Source: Whalleya microplaca
Lineage: Eukaryota > Ascomycota > Sordariomycetes > Xylariales > Xylariaceae
Length of the DNA: 64,000 bases
Direction of reading: 5' to 3'
NCBI GenBank assembly: GCA_022497155.1
Contig: MU385713.1
Location: 248,001-312,000, forward strand
Part shown: piece after piece, positions 12,901-25,900 of the stretch
Layout of the letters: the number at the start of each line of letters is the position of its first letter
Position numbering within the stretch: the stretch's first letter is position 1
Program-made: the position numbers and the translations under genes
The notes under the pieces: model-generated
The model's input: the letters and a program-made list of their open reading frames with translations, nothing else
Told to the model about the DNA's origin: nothing
The model's database searches: none

Positions 12901-13420
12901 CATCCCGGCTGTTCGGTGTGGCAGATGACCGCCGTCGAGTCCTGGCAAACTTGGTTGCTCGGTTTGAAAGCCGTCTAATCAAGCCCTTTCCCGAATGGTC
13001 TTTACTGTTGCTCAAAGCCTCAGCCATGGCACTACCGCTCGTCACTAAACTGGGGTTCATTGAGTTGTTACTGGGCTTGCGAGACAGGAGAGGATCACCG
13101 AGCTGAAAAGGCGGCGGGGGGAATTGCTCGGCATCACGACCACGAGATGGATCAGGGGAAGGTTGGACCGAGCTGCTGGTGGTCAAGACGGCATTATCTG
13201 GAGACATGATGGGGGAGTCAAGCTGAGAGCCAGATGCCGCCGTAGAGGCACTCACGGCAGAGACAGGCATCGAGGTGGGTTGGGTGCTGGTTTGGTGCAC
13301 TGTTTGGACCTGACTGGGGCGTGCTCGCCGCAATAAGGAACCTTGAGTAGTCATGATGGGCGTGTTGGAAGAAACCCGAGATTCGGTGCTGGAGCGGGAA
13401 GGGTTGGGGGTTGCAGACAT
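9989..13420 (-). CDS. plc1: phosphoinositide-specific phospholipase C (PLC1-like), 1143 aa
   Basis: This enzyme hydrolyses PI(4,5)P2 to diacylglycerol and IP3 in a calcium-dependent reaction at the membrane. It is one uninterrupted frame. Counting from the Met at 13420, there is a Ser/Pro-rich disordered N-terminus (1-240), a PH domain (about 245-370), an EF-hand region (about 420-485), the catalytic X box with SSHNTYL (His about 564), VEIDCWDG and VKHGYAMTN (His about 609), a low-complexity linker, the Y box (about 785-900, with GVKFRGFESS and YMMRVYPQYSRLSSDNFNP) and a C-terminal C2 domain (FDPYVEIEVF). Both catalytic histidines and the Glu/Asp calcium-binding residues are present. The frame runs upstream to 13492, but those 24 residues look like leader, while MSATPNPSRS fits family starts. 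Length and domain order match filamentous-fungal PLC1, which is longer than the yeast enzyme. Confidence 0.95.
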   Translation of the reverse strand: MSATPNPSRSSTESRVSSNTPIMTTQGSLLRRARPSQVQTVHQTSTQPTSMPVSAVSASTAASGSQLDSPIMSPDNAVLTTSSSVQPSPDPSRGRDAEQFPPPPFQLGDPLLSRKPSNNSMNPSLVTSGSAMAEALSNSKDHSGKGLIRRLSNRATKFARTRRRSSATPNSRDGSIGPGILRRRSDSTNTAPTADGVLYTDSDEEIHDDMNELNSLCGAESMVRDFSSGSTAGSIAGSASFVDVPTGPIVPMALVKGTYLEKVSKKKKSKRLLFVLESNAGKIVWEKGRSTKCIYIDDIKDVRIGSDIRQYRIDYEIPEADEGRFFTIFYAVPDKSRSKMMHLIAEDEETFAHWVTALDSISKHREVHMASLMAFNENAIRGYWKVEMTKQFENRPHSVDDEEMDFPGVERVCRNLHIHMAQKQLLERFNTADSSKSGRLNFSEFRTFVNEMKRRGDIRRLYRELASDPDKGITCPEFLQFLRNEQGEDVDSNLNAWENRFSRYAHRCKPRDTAAQRSDRDSTLMSEQAFATYLTSKDNYPLVRAPPEYPLDRPFNEYFISSSHNTYLVGRQIADVASVEGYILTLVRGCRSVEIDCWDGSDGQPTVKHGYAMTNSISFREVINTINKYAFVASPFPLWVSLEVHCAAPQQEIMAEIMKEIFGPRLVTESLDPSSDKLPTPSELKHRILIKVKGTHQSEEQRTNGETTGRRRASSLTSPFSKPVAADNASIPPQFLPSSPLLLPVGSSRRMASKRVDTITEGEVHDTVSSGSTSECDSETVTEKRSKQTTSKIVKTLGELGVYCSGVKFRGFESSACRKSNHILSFMEGTFRKHSKAAESKQALTRHNMRYMMRVYPQYSRLSSDNFNPLMYWRRGVQMAALNWQTFDLGMQLNQAMFDGGTDQSGYVLKPGSMREIRVLHSGLPAEAVGKLERQNMSFKINVISAQQLIRPASLPSNRTFDPYVEIEVFHTNDKRDKHDSMAGIPILTDTPLKSTTCIIRDNGFNPVFDHDGVFNVTAKYPELVFVRFSVKLSTDGESSSGRNSTIATYMAKLSSFKQGYRTLPLLDSNGDQYLFSTLFCRIKVDPTTSVYVPHPSANAEAGGKLKHISRNVFNRTTNSTKPSVNKVGIKGGHPEASTQPSV

Positions 13421-14929
13421 GATATAAGTTGTGGGGGAAGACGTCCCCACGCGTGGTGCGTAGTACGCAGTGCAGGGGAGATATATGAGCAACCGTCTAT
13501 ATGGGAAGGGCTGAACTCGTTGACCTCATTTTTCCGGATGGGGTCCCTACGAAGTAACTCCCAGGAAAGGAAAATGGGGGAGTGAAACCAGGTAGACGAG
13601 CGTCTGGCCGCGAACTGGTGAAGGTACTTGGATAGGCTGCTTATTAAAGGAAGCCAAAAGTTCTCGAGGCTGCAGGATACTTGACGCCTCCAAACGATGT
13701 CGATTGCGGTCCGGAACGCAAGGGTGCGTCCGAATAAAGTACAAGCCAGTCACTGGTACGGCCCCCTTGACACGGGTACGTCGAGGTATGACTACAGCTG
13801 CGTCTGCGGTGTGCGTCTGGGTTCCCTCGACCAGGACCAAGACAGGGCGGGTATGGACCGATGTTGCAATAGCTCACGGTAAAAAAGATGAGGTGGCAGG
13901 TCGCATGCAAGTCGCTGATTCGGGTATCTCTAAGTTGGGGGGCAAAAGGATCCCCGGTGTCAGATTTCACAGTTAAGCCCGTCAGAGAAATCTGATATTG
14001 CTTCCGTCCCTCTCAGGACGACCTTTCCCCTGCAATTGACCTGGAAAATGGCCTGGAACGAGACGTGCCCTATATCCTATGCGTTAACCCGATTCAATTT
14101 CAGCCTGCTGAATTATCTAATGGTCAGATTGGCGCGTTCCAGGGCAAAGTGCGCGCTGTTCCTATACAGCGGTGGCGGCGGTGGTGGTGATGGCGATGGC
14201 TCTTGCGCCGCAAGCCTCGTTAATTTTGCTCCTGATTGTTCCTGCACTGTTGTACAACCGACTTTGCGTAAGTGTGATGACGTCCAATGAGGCTCAGCAA
14301 TAGGAAGATGGTAGACAATAAGCCCGGCTGGGAGCTGTTACGGTGTGATGTAAAATGGGTGGGCGTGTGTGTGTGTGACGCGAAGGGAGCTGAATGTATT
14401 TCGATAGTGGTTATTTATCATGTGTATGTGTGCATGCGACTTGAAATGGCGGGCCGGAGGCCTTTTCAAGCGCTCAGGTCAAAATTTAGAAAAGAAAAAA
14501 AAAAGACGACTCTGAATTTGATGAGGTGTGCTCTGGTGGAGGAGACGGGGTCGGGAAATTATTAAGTGACGGAGCGGAAGGGGAGGGATGGAGGCATGGC
14601 AGGACAGGGAAAGGACAGGCGGGCAGGCGGGTTCCTGGGGTACGTATCCATGCTAAAGGTCTTTTGTATCCTTTTTGTGGAAGGTCCTTCATTCGAGTAT
14701 ATATGTACTAAGGAAGCCTTGGAAAACCCAACCTAAAAAGTTAACATTGGATCGTAGCAGAACACACGCACTTGGCTGTATGTGTGTATTATACGTAAAT
14801 GCAGTTAGGTTGGGTTGGTTGGTTTTTTACTGTAGGCATGCTATGCCTATACGGTCAGACGGTTGTGTACATTACATACAGTTAAAAGTAGCCGAGTACG
14901 TATGTACCGAAGCATACAAAGGTATCTAT

Positions 14930-14970
14930 GTACATACATACAGACATACCGTACATACCTACATACATAC
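14930..14970. repeat. (TACA) tract, imperfect
   Basis: Imperfect TACATACA/TACCTACA units make up this stretch. Similar tracts recur at 15449-15500, about 16810 and about 18400. Confidence 0.85.
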
Positions 14971-15448
14971 CTAACCAAGTCCTACACGTTATCGTACTGT
15001 GCTGCACTGTACTCGATACTTTTAGCAGGTCGCTGCAGATTCGACGCTGGCTGGCACCTGGGCAGCGGACGGATTACCTAGCCTACCTATGCGTTGTACT
15101 GTGCGCGATTAGGCGGGGACCTGTCAGGAAACACTGGTTGAGCTCAGTATGATATGTGGGACTCGAGCAGAGTAATCTAGCGCCTTAGGGGTGATGAATA
15201 GGGCATGGCACGGCCGTGATGGTCTTTGAGTGGGAGTGACAATTATGTGGGGAATGATCGATGACTCTTTTTGTTCCTTCTCGTTCTCCCTTTTCCCACA
15301 TCGCTCCTTTTTGTGTTCCCTATAGAGGAGAATATTCAATTAAAGGAAAAACAGTGACGTCTAAGGACATGATCGGAAACATTGAAATCTTGGGAAGCTG
15401 GGACGCATCGTCGGTTGGGCGCTAGACGATGGCAACCTATAGATTACG

Positions 15449-15500
15449 GTACATGTACATACATACATACGTACATACATCAATCTGCGTACATACCTAC
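15449..15500. repeat. (TACA) tract, imperfect
   Basis: Units of TACATACA and GTACATAC are interrupted once by a 15-base unique stretch. It is the second and longest of the TACA tracts in the gene-poor region. Confidence 0.85.
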
Positions 15501-16175
15501 AACGGACTAGAATAATAGCATAATAACTGCTGTACTTTCGTAATCGCTAACTTTTGAGGCCAACAGTCGATGGTCCTCCAGGGGTGGTCTTCCAGGCAAC
15601 CAGGGAATGTCAGTTGATGGCGTGCTGGCCCTTGGATGTGACACGGTGAGTAAACGTCACTTTGTTGTTTTATTCATCCATTCATTCACCTTGTTTCCTA
15701 GTCAGATGGTCTGAAGGTATTTGCCGGGCGCTTCGCCCTTTGTCAACAAACCTGAGAAAGACGAGATGGAAGCCGTCGGCTCGTTCGCTCATAGGTTTAC
15801 GTGTAACTATCAACAAATACATATGAAACACGGCTTGAAAGTCTCTGTGAACATTGATAATATGAATGGTTGCTTGTCACGCCGAGGACATATCGACATA
15901 CATATCAGGGCTGATCAGGTACCCCCTCATCATTAGACAAACAGCCAGGGTCTCTTCAGACTCCATTGTGTCCATTATATTACTTATATTTCAACCGCTG
16001 AGATACTGTACGTGTTGCTGACGCTTGATTGTGCTAGTTTGTACATGGTAGAGATTGTTATTAGGACGGATACGTAGCCGGCGCGGGCTGATGAGAGAAA
16101 AATTTTATTGTATCGTGCAACCGTGTTATGTAGGTCCGTCTGGTCCGTCAGTATCTTTCCCCCTTCGCAGCTCGC

Positions 16176-16203
16176 ATGTTATCAAGAACATGTTATCAAG
16201 AAC
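16176..16203. repeat. perfect 14-bp tandem duplication
   Basis: ATGTTATCAAGAAC occurs twice head to tail with no mismatch. Confidence 0.95.
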
Positions 16204-16883
16204 GCAGAGGACAATGAGTGATGCCGTCCTTGGGCAAAGCAAACACATTCTGGTGACGAGTGAGGGACTGCCAGCATTCCTCCTACTTGCAGTACTAAAG
16301 TCTAGAAAGTGGGGGAAAGAAATACAGTGTGCAATGAATATGTATGGACAGTGGGGTGTAGGAAAAGGAGGCGTTCATTTCGCAGACGGAGAAAAAAAAA
16401 ATAGCATATTAATGGAATGCACATCGTAGAAACGGCCAAAAGACCAACCCAAGCTGCCAAGCCCAGCTGGGCCAGGGTCAGGGGCAGGACAGGGCCGTCA
16501 GGGACCAGGGGGTCAAGCACGACAGGGGGGTGCTAAGCCAGGTGACAGCCCACAACTACATCATCGACCACCTAAGCCTGATCCGCGTTCGGCTTCCCCA
16601 AGATGAAAAAAGAGGCAGGCATGTCTTGACAGGGGGGTACCAAAGACCTGGGTGAAAGCTGAACCCGTTGGCTCGCAATTGTATCTGTACATATAAACTG
16701 TGTACTGTGTATGGAAATCTCCTATACACGTGTGTAAATTTCATTATCATCTAATGTGAAGAAGCCTATCCTCATATTACAAGCTGGCCGGTGTGTTTCG
16801 TGTAAGGACTGTACATACATATAGTACAGCATCGTACGACATCTTCTTACATAGGAGGTATGTACGTACAGTTATATCCATTC

Positions 16884-16907
16884 ATACATAGTATCATACA
16901 TAGTATC
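16884..16907. repeat. perfect 12-bp tandem duplication
   Basis: ATACATAGTATC occurs twice in tandem, followed by a partial third unit. Confidence 0.95.
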
Positions 16908-19900
16908 ATACGGATTACATACGCAGTAGTCGACCTACACGTAAGATCTCGTCCGGGATTACAGGCAAGACAGGTACAGTACTCGCAGTACACCTACTCT
17001 CACGACACACATGCATATATTGTCTCTTCTCGATTTAATAGTAGATCCCGAGTCTGCTTTCGACATTCCCCAGGAAAAGGGACTAATAAGTGCTGATTTT
17101 TTTCGGCAGTCGGAACTCGTCGATTGAAACCTTGGGGGCTGCCAATGCTGCAAGACATGCGATGATGCGCGCCGCTACCAACTCTAATACAATGGAACCC
17201 ACCCACGCCAGAGACACCAAGATTCATCAACCTAGGGGATGAGTGCAAAGCCAAGAACGGACCTGCCTATGTATTGTTGTCAATACATAGTAGCGGAGGC
17301 GTTCCGAAAGACCTCTTTTATTACCTTTAATAAGACTGAAGTGTTCAGGATCAACAGGCACCGCCCTATTCTCGAACAGATGAGACCAGCTAGTTAGATC
17401 CATCATACCACGGCCTGGCCACACTAGATGAACAACGCAGCAAGGTGTGCCTAGTAAGGTTATTAGCCAGTGACGGCATCTAGACAAACCGTTATACTCC
17501 AACCTCGGATGGCTGGCCCATGTTAGCACCCTGACGATCTCTCTGCTAGTAACATACACTACGTACATAGTAAGACTGCTCTTCGATGACCACAGCTGTG
17601 GTGGAGTTGGGCTATCCCAACAAGAAGCCAGGCGGCTCTGTCTCTCTCGTCGAGTCTGCTGGACCAACGACCTCGAAGGTTTTATGGCTCGATGAACTTT
17701 GCACAAGCTGTGAACCTTAATAAGTCAAGTATTGATTTATCCATAGCTCCTGAACATGCACCGTCTGCACTGCTGCTACTACTAGTATACGTATACACAC
17801 ACGGGTAGACGTGACTCCATGAGCATCTTATTAATACTCGGAGAGCAACGGCGCAAAGTATCTACTGTAGTGCTCACGTAAATACCAAGCTTCTCGAAGA
17901 AATGGATGTTTTCGCCCCCTTCTCTCGTTATCTTAGTGCGTCTCACACCTTAACCTTCGAGGCGCTACTATAGTACTGTATAAGGTGGGGTCGCGAGTTA
18001 TCTTAGGCTTCAGAAAGGTTCCGCAACACGATACTATGTACAATGTCGCAAAACCAATCAAGCATCCCTTCGTCTACATAGGTAGTACTGTATGTACTCA
18101 CATACTGAATTTCACGGAGATGAGCCTTATGAAGTTGAAACAAGAAGGAAGAATTTACGTCAGAATTCCTTTAACAAGATCATCAGTCCTGCAATCAATT
18201 CACCTCTCCACAGTTGATGAACTCCATCATCTCGCAACGCCCATCGTCATTTAGTAAGTGTCTTGCGACTCTCACGTCAGGACTCTCTTCCTCCAATCCT
18301 ATTCCACTTTGCGATTCGTCGCATGCAACATGTAAAAAAGCGCCGTTTGATAGGCACGCGCATGCAGACTGGTAGAGGAGTATAACCACTGACCGCCTGC
18401 ATACATACATATGTAGCCATACGGCTAATGCCAGGCGTTCCGTTACTGTCGAAATGTAGTCATACAAGTGCATATCCTGCACTGCGAAGTACTACGTAGT
18501 AGTAGAGACGCAGGCCTTTCAGAGGGCGATCATTTTTGCCCCTTCTGCAGCCCTGTCTAGAGACCCTGTCGGAGACTCGTTCAACTCCCCACCATTCTGT
18601 GATAGCGTCAGGGGTGTCCCTGGCAGCCAATCGTCAATCTGTCGCTGGACATCGATATCGTATTTACGCATCGTATTGTACATCGTATTTGGCACACAAG
18701 AATAGCCGCCTGCATTTGGCAGCGTCGCCCCAAGGTCAGGTCGGCATCAGATCCATCGATAATCTGGCGCTAAAACGGCATCGACTCGCTTCTCTCCCAG
18801 GACTTAGCGGGTAGCCTATAGGCCGTTCAAACATCACATCAACAACACACTGGAAATAGCGGTGGGCAACATCTGCCTAACCTACAGCCTACAGCCCAGA
18901 GCAAGCTCCCCCTTCTGTTGAATGCCGCGCGTCCCAACAGGATTCGATGGCCTACATGCAACGTAGCTCTGAAGAAATAAAGCGAAAAAAATCTGAGCTG
19001 CTGAAGCCAAGTCGTCGTCTGGCTCTTTCCGGCGGTCAACTTTCAGCTCTTGAAAGACTGAACATATGCCGGCCAATCAAACCGCCGCAATGATGCATTG
19101 CCCTGTGCCGCCTTTTTTCAAAGTAAGGAACGCGAGGAGTAGGCTACATACATGCTACCTACTCATAGGACAGACACCGGCACTTTCGGCAGAGACGGTG
19201 AGATTCATCGTCTATTCCCACGTTTATCGGTTTGAGAGTAAGTATGTACAGTACCTTGTAATAACGGCTAACTCGACGGACGGTCCGTTGTGCGCTGTGC
19301 GCCGTCCCGCTCTTGGCTACGGTGCTAGAACTAATAAGCGACCTAGAAACCCCTCTCTTGGGCTATCGAACACATGATCATTGCCGTTGTTCAAAGTGGT
19401 GGTTGATCTCCTTGTCGACTGTGAAACATCGCCGAATGTCAGATCGAAAGCTCATCTCGACAGGATGGGCACATACCTAATTGACAGGCCCCCGCTTAAC
19501 CCTTGTTAGACTAATTGGCAAACCCGTTTGGGAATTGATGTGAACGCTGAGTGGTGCCGTCAAGACAGCTTACTGAAGGTATCGCGAAATTGATTGGTTT
19601 GCCGTCTTTACCGCGTGGAACAAGCCAGGGGGGAGGTGTCACGAGGGCCTTCTGACCATGTTGCAGTGTCTTTCCATGCAGGGCGACGCCCACGATGATC
19701 AGGGGTATTTCTTCAGATTGGACATGTCAAAGTCTGCTGGCGCATGGGACTGAAGCCTTCGAGTCGCGCAAGCCAGGCTGCCAGGATTCAATACGGTGAT
19801 CTATCATCACAGAAGAAACGGAGTAGACAGTGTAGAATAGGTACGTTATCTAGCGGCCGGCTTGTTTCTTCTTGGCAGCCCGCCGCGCCTCGTTCAGCTT

Positions 19901-22900
19901 GAGAACACCATGCTACGAAGGATGATCATTAGTAGAAGGACCGAGCAGGTTGCTGTGATGACCTCCCTGACTCCTCACCGTCAACGCGGGGTTTATCCCA
20001 CACCATAGGGCGGGTACAGGCGCAATACCAATCGAGGGGACAGCTATCGTGGGCAATCTTGTCGATCCGGAACTACCTAGGATTAAACCACATACGCCAG
20101 GCGAGGCAGCCTTCTCATGCATGTAAAAGCAATGCATGCTAACTGCATAGGGCTTTCTCTTAACGAAGAAATGCTCAATTGACAAGCCCAGCTAATTTTC
20201 TCCGATAATGACGATTGTTACAGAACGCTCCGCACGTCAATCTCGCTAACAGCGGCTCGAAAGAATCACATCGGGACTAGGTTTTTTCTACTATTGTCCT
20301 CGCACCATTCAATTGCCATATATCAAAAAATCCTACTTGCCCCATGGAGAGTGAAACGAGAGCAAGGCAAGCCTAGCTGATCCCGCCGGCCCCCCTGCCG
20401 TGCAATTCCATTCAACAGCATCGGATTGCCCACGTCTTTGGCCATGCTCGGACAGGATTGTAACATTATGCAGCACGCCGCATTTCGAACTACTGCGTAC
20501 TCTCCACGCTGTGCCGTAGCGAGCCTGTCAATGTCGCGTGTTTTGACATGGGAACTTCCAGGTTGTATACCGTTAAGCGAAAATACCAAGCGTGGGGTTC
20601 CAAGATCGCACTTTGCCTAGCGATCTAGTTTCATACTCTTATCTGTCCTATACGAACGTAGGGATTGCAAAGTCGACTAGTTAGTAGACTCGGTAACGTA
20701 CTATGTATGTATGCCCTTCGACATAATAAGTCACCACACCTCAACAAGATACTGCTTCGGTTTTTAGATAGACCGGATGACACGCGATGCCACAGTAGGC
20801 CGCCATCAAAGAAACAGAAGCAGAAGCTTGGAAAGAAGTACGTAAGTGTTGAGTATCTGCGCGCGTGTGTATGTCTTGCGACGGGAGTGTCCGTCGTTAC
20901 GTGCGGCATCTTCGCATTGCAGCCGCGGGTTGCACTTGAAAATTGAAACGTAACCGGTTCCCGGCTCTGAATGGTCGATCCGCAACCCCACGAAACCGTC
21001 CAGGTTCATCGTAAGCTTGATGGACACTTTGGGATCGCGCCGATGACGCCTGCATCCTTGAGAAACCATGGCATCATACCAGTCTGCGCCGATCCAGCGG
21101 TGCTGCTTTGCACGGGCTTTGCAGTATAGAAGTGCCCTCGGGTCCTCGGGTGAGCGCTTGCTTGCTGCGAAGGTCTGCCTGCATGCGCGAGCCAGTTGTC
21201 AAGGCTGATCTATCACGGCAGTTTTGTAGCTGACTGGCTGGTTAAGCCTCACGATCAGCCCCTCCATTTTAGGCATGCGATTCCGTGGCATGTCAACCAT
21301 CTACCCTTGCTCACACTTCCCTTCCATCAAGCCACGAGCCAGAGCATCGGAAAGGGCGCTCCAGGGGCCCTAATCTCCGGCATATTGACCTCGAGCAAAG
21401 AGGAATACCTACATACTCAGTTACGTATATATGTATACGAGACCGTTCTTTCGTCGACATACTGTCCCCATCAAATCGTCCCAAATTAGTTGCCTGAAAA
21501 GGCAAGAGACGCCATGCGCTGAAACCTAACCGCACCGGAACAACCAAGCCAGATTAAAAAAATGGAATAATACTACTTTGAACTTAGAATAGTCGAGTCT
21601 CGAGCGAGTTTCGCCAGGCTTGCATGTATCGAGATTTCCCTGGCTATAGTATACAACTTACTCCTGTGCGTGCTGCTCTGCTCCCATGCAGCCATGCTCC
21701 CATGCACCAAGTATCTTATAGAGGGCCTTACCGCGGTTCGACCAGTATACTTCAACCTATTAAATATATGCTAGCCGATCACGGAACTATAAGCCACAGG
21801 GCTTCGGACGATATCTCGCCTTTAAAGATTAGCAAGACGCTCAAGCACCGAAGAATTTTTTTTTTTGGCTTTGACACTGCACTATACACACTTCATAGAT
21901 AACTTTTTTTTACTGTAAGCGGGTGCACCTGGTCAATGCCCACTTACATACAGACTACATCCACAGCCCCTGCTTTGAGGTAACAGCTCAAGGGACCAAG
22001 ACGGCCTCCCGGCCCCAGACCGACAAAGTCCATTGGACGTAGGCAGATGTGTAATCTCTACAATTCTTCTCCCTAATTTCTCTAAGGAAACGGGCATAAA
22101 CGAATGTGGTAACCATATCGTTCAGTTGAAGAAAAGGGACCAATTATTGTACACATCGCCGGCCTTCCGTTCTATTACGAAGTTCCAGAACAGCCGCACT
22201 GTATTATACTGTACATACAGACCAGCCATCGACCGAGCCAGTCAGTTCTATGACGGCCTGACTTCCGGCCTGTAACCCCCCCTCCCTCCTATCTAGAGAT
22301 TCCGGCTGTTCAAGGCTACGCATCCTACTGGTTGCATGATTTAATATGTCGCCGCCACGTGCATCCATGGACATGCATTGGCAGAAGGATCAGTTCTTTA
22401 TCGATGTATCATGGTACTCGAGCTTCCATGCCTCGATCACTGCACTGGCGAAGAAAAAAGAAAAAACTGAAGACAAGACGCCCAGGGGTAGAATGGAATC
22501 CCGAAACGCTCCGTCCTCCCGGCTTGTTCTTTGTGATTTATGAGTTTCCCATATACAAGATTCGCAACAGGATGACGAGGAATCACGTATTTGCCCAGGT
22601 CTCCCCTGTCTGTCATTGACAGCGCTTTGGGACGCCATGCAAATCATATCTTGCGCGCAGAAGTTGGTCCCGGAGGATCCCAACATGACAGATTCATCGT
22701 CCGGGGAGGACCTGGCAACTAGCAAAAAGATGTTTGCGCCGTTCGACATGCCATCTATTTACGACTGCGCCAGCGTTCCAGCGCTAGCAATCAGGCAGCC
22801 CTCTCCCCGCCCTGTTCTGGCCGTTTGAAAGGATTCAGAAAGACTCGGATGTAGGTCGCAGAAGCTCAGAAAAAGAAAACATGCTCGTAACTCGTACGGA

Positions 22901-25900
22901 TTGGCCATCCGCTCCACCCACGAAAATGGCGTTCAGGGTAGATCGTCCTAGATGGGATCCCTATTCACACCATCCGACTCGAAACACCATAAACAATTAT
23001 CAGTGCGTATACACGTACAAGATATCCGTGGTCTAGCTGCAAATCCTGCGGAGATTACGGCACGGTAGCTTGCTTTCGAGTTACCATCTCCACATCTCCA
23101 TCGTACGACAATTTTGTAGATGATCTCGAATTAAATGGGGGTTTTCTTGATCCCCTCTTCCTGGTTGGAGCATCCTCTCTTGTGATTTTAAGGTTTATCG
23201 CAATAATTCCGTCATGCGCCGCTACGTTAATCAACGACTATCACCACAAGCACCACACGGCATCTCAGGCCTCCCACGGGAATATCGTCAGTGCTTGCAG
23301 GGAGGAGCATGGGGATCCTACGCCATCTAGTTAAGGGTTTCCACTTTTGAAGCTTAAGCGATACCACATACGAGAATGAGATGCAACACCACTTGGTGAA
23401 GAATGTCGTTATTGGCGAGTTGCGGTAGATCTGCAACATACCTACATATACGCATGTATTCAAAAAGCGACCTTGTTTGTGAAGATAACTATTGGATAAA
23501 GCGGGTTTGCATTAAGCCGAGGAACTAAACTCACGTCCCGTCTCTCCTTCTTCTAGAAGTCTTCTATCGAGGTGGGAAACGTTTCCCACTCTTCAAGCAT
23601 CCCAGTAGATCTTCGACTCCACACGCGACAAAAATGGGTCCCTATCCACACCGTCGGATCCATTGCGCTGCTCCGGTTTGCATAATACAATCTTTCTGAT
23701 AGCAAGACCTGTTTCCTCAAAGGATTGCCCTACAAAGGCTCCGCTGGCCTGATGCCTTGTGGATAGAAACATCTGATCTGGGCCGGCAGGGCAAATAAGA
23801 ACCATGCGTCGATCAGAAACATGTCGAACGAAGAGTATTTATACATTGTTGCTGCAGTGTCGCGATACCGCTACCGTCTCTTCTTCAACGTCTTCTACAG
23901 CCGAAATACAGTCAGCTCATACTTCACCAGCGCCTCCAGCTTCCAACCATGTGTGCAGAAGACATTATAACACAGACATTAAGTTATTAAGCATGAGATA
24001 AACATGCCATATAGCACACACCGACACGACGTCAGCTGGGGGTTGCGCAGTGACTTGGTAGCACCAGGCTGCTGAGAATACGAGAGTGACTTCGCGAAGA
24101 CCTAAACGGGGAGCTGGTGGTTTACCTGCAGATACCCCACAGAGCTGTCAATGCAAGGTTAGCTACTAGCCTGATCTGACTATCACGACTCCAGCATCTT
24201 CATAGGTGCAACATCATATTAACAGCAGCATGCAGTCGTCGCCACGCCTGCAATGAAACCCGCTGTGACAGACTGTGACGGAGCCTTCACGTTTCACAGA
24301 CCTGCAGCAGCTGACAGAAAGGGCTCTGGCCTTGGCTATCATCTTTCCTTTAGCCTATGGCATTATGTTGCTGGCAAATACAGTTGACAGGAGCGCGCAT
24401 TTCAGTGCATGCACTGCGCCGTCGCCTGTCCGCTGACATACCTCTGTACGAGAGGCTGAGACAAATATGTAGGAACAAACCCTATGCTTGAGCTAGGATT
24501 CTGGCTGAAGCCATGTCTCGACTATCGACGGACAAGGGGAACTGTCGCACCGGACTAACCTGAATGGGGTCGTCGTCAAATACGCAATGATCAGCTACAA
24601 GTGACCAGTCACATTCGCTTCACTATAGGTTCCTTATGAAATCATTGTTTGGGTAACCAATAGGGTTAGTCTATCTCGAGTTTGAGATCGCATATTGCCG
24701 AGCCATATAAGCGCAAAGTCTGTTGACGGCTCCTCTGTATCCAAACGGTCGGCTCCTACTACTGCATACCGTTTCTTACTACATGGCACTTGAGAGTGTA
24801 TATCACTTCCTGAACGACAGTCATGAGGTTCAGCTTGCTATGTCGATCTGTGTAGCTGAGTTTTCGCTCTGCTGGTCCCTTCAGCGATTAGGAACTACGG
24901 GTAGACGAATAATATTGCTATGTGTTGGCTGCAGCATGTCTAATATCAGACAGGTCAGGTTCCTGAGCAGAAAGCATGACATAAATGTAGGTCAGTCGGT
25001 GAGACTAGGCAATCTTCACCTCGGACAGCCTTACTTGCTACCGCAGAGACTGTCCGTGCTACCTGATCTATCAACCCCATTTCTCCGGGGTGCGCCCGGA
25101 TCCATTATCATGTTGTGTAAGAAGCGCCTCCTGCGATGCTCTCATTACTAAAGAATTATCATCGGAACTTGCCACAACAGAACGACAACTCCATTGCCGG
25201 GTAGCCGTATGATTATTGATGCGTCGTCAAGCATTATCAAACGGAGCTAATGACTTAATAAGAGCACCCTACTGCGGGCTGCGTGTTTAAGGTCAGTCAG
25301 CCTCAGGGAGCACGGACAAACCACAGTATGATCTGACAGGTCACTTTTTAATGTTATCATTACCAGCCAAGCCAGGCCGTCAAGCAGCCCCTGCCCCTTG
25401 CTGCAGGTTTCCTGCTTGACTTTTGGGGTCGAACATGATCGCCAACAAGGAAGTTTAGTCGGCGTCGTCGTCTGGTACTCAGGGTAGTATTTGGTATCGG
25501 TACTTGTGCAGACAACGCAGCCCTGCCGCTTAGACATTGGATGCATCAACAGTATCAGGGTGCAGCACATTCATGTGCGTCGTAGTAAGATGTGAGGGTA
25601 ATCAGCAGCCTAGTGAAAATCATTCTGCAGCACTCAAGCGACGGACGCAATAGTCTGTCACTCGTATCAGCTTACCTCACACCAAACACCTAAAGGAGTA
25701 GAGCGGTCCCAATTCGGATAATGGCAACCGCCTGAAGTAGCCTCCTGCAGGCCTAAGTAGGTATTAGGAATCTTTAGGGGAGCTCACATTTGCAGTCAGC
25801 TCCAACGCGTCCAGGTCTAGACGTTCTATGCTTCGTCACTATTTCCTCGGCGAGCAGAACAGCGTGCAATATTCGGCGAGCTGGTCCCCTATATGAGACA

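Noticed and set aside
17227..17706. 159-codon minus-strand frame
   Set aside because: Trp/Arg/Ser-rich irregular composition, no domain, no promoter signal or supporting context.
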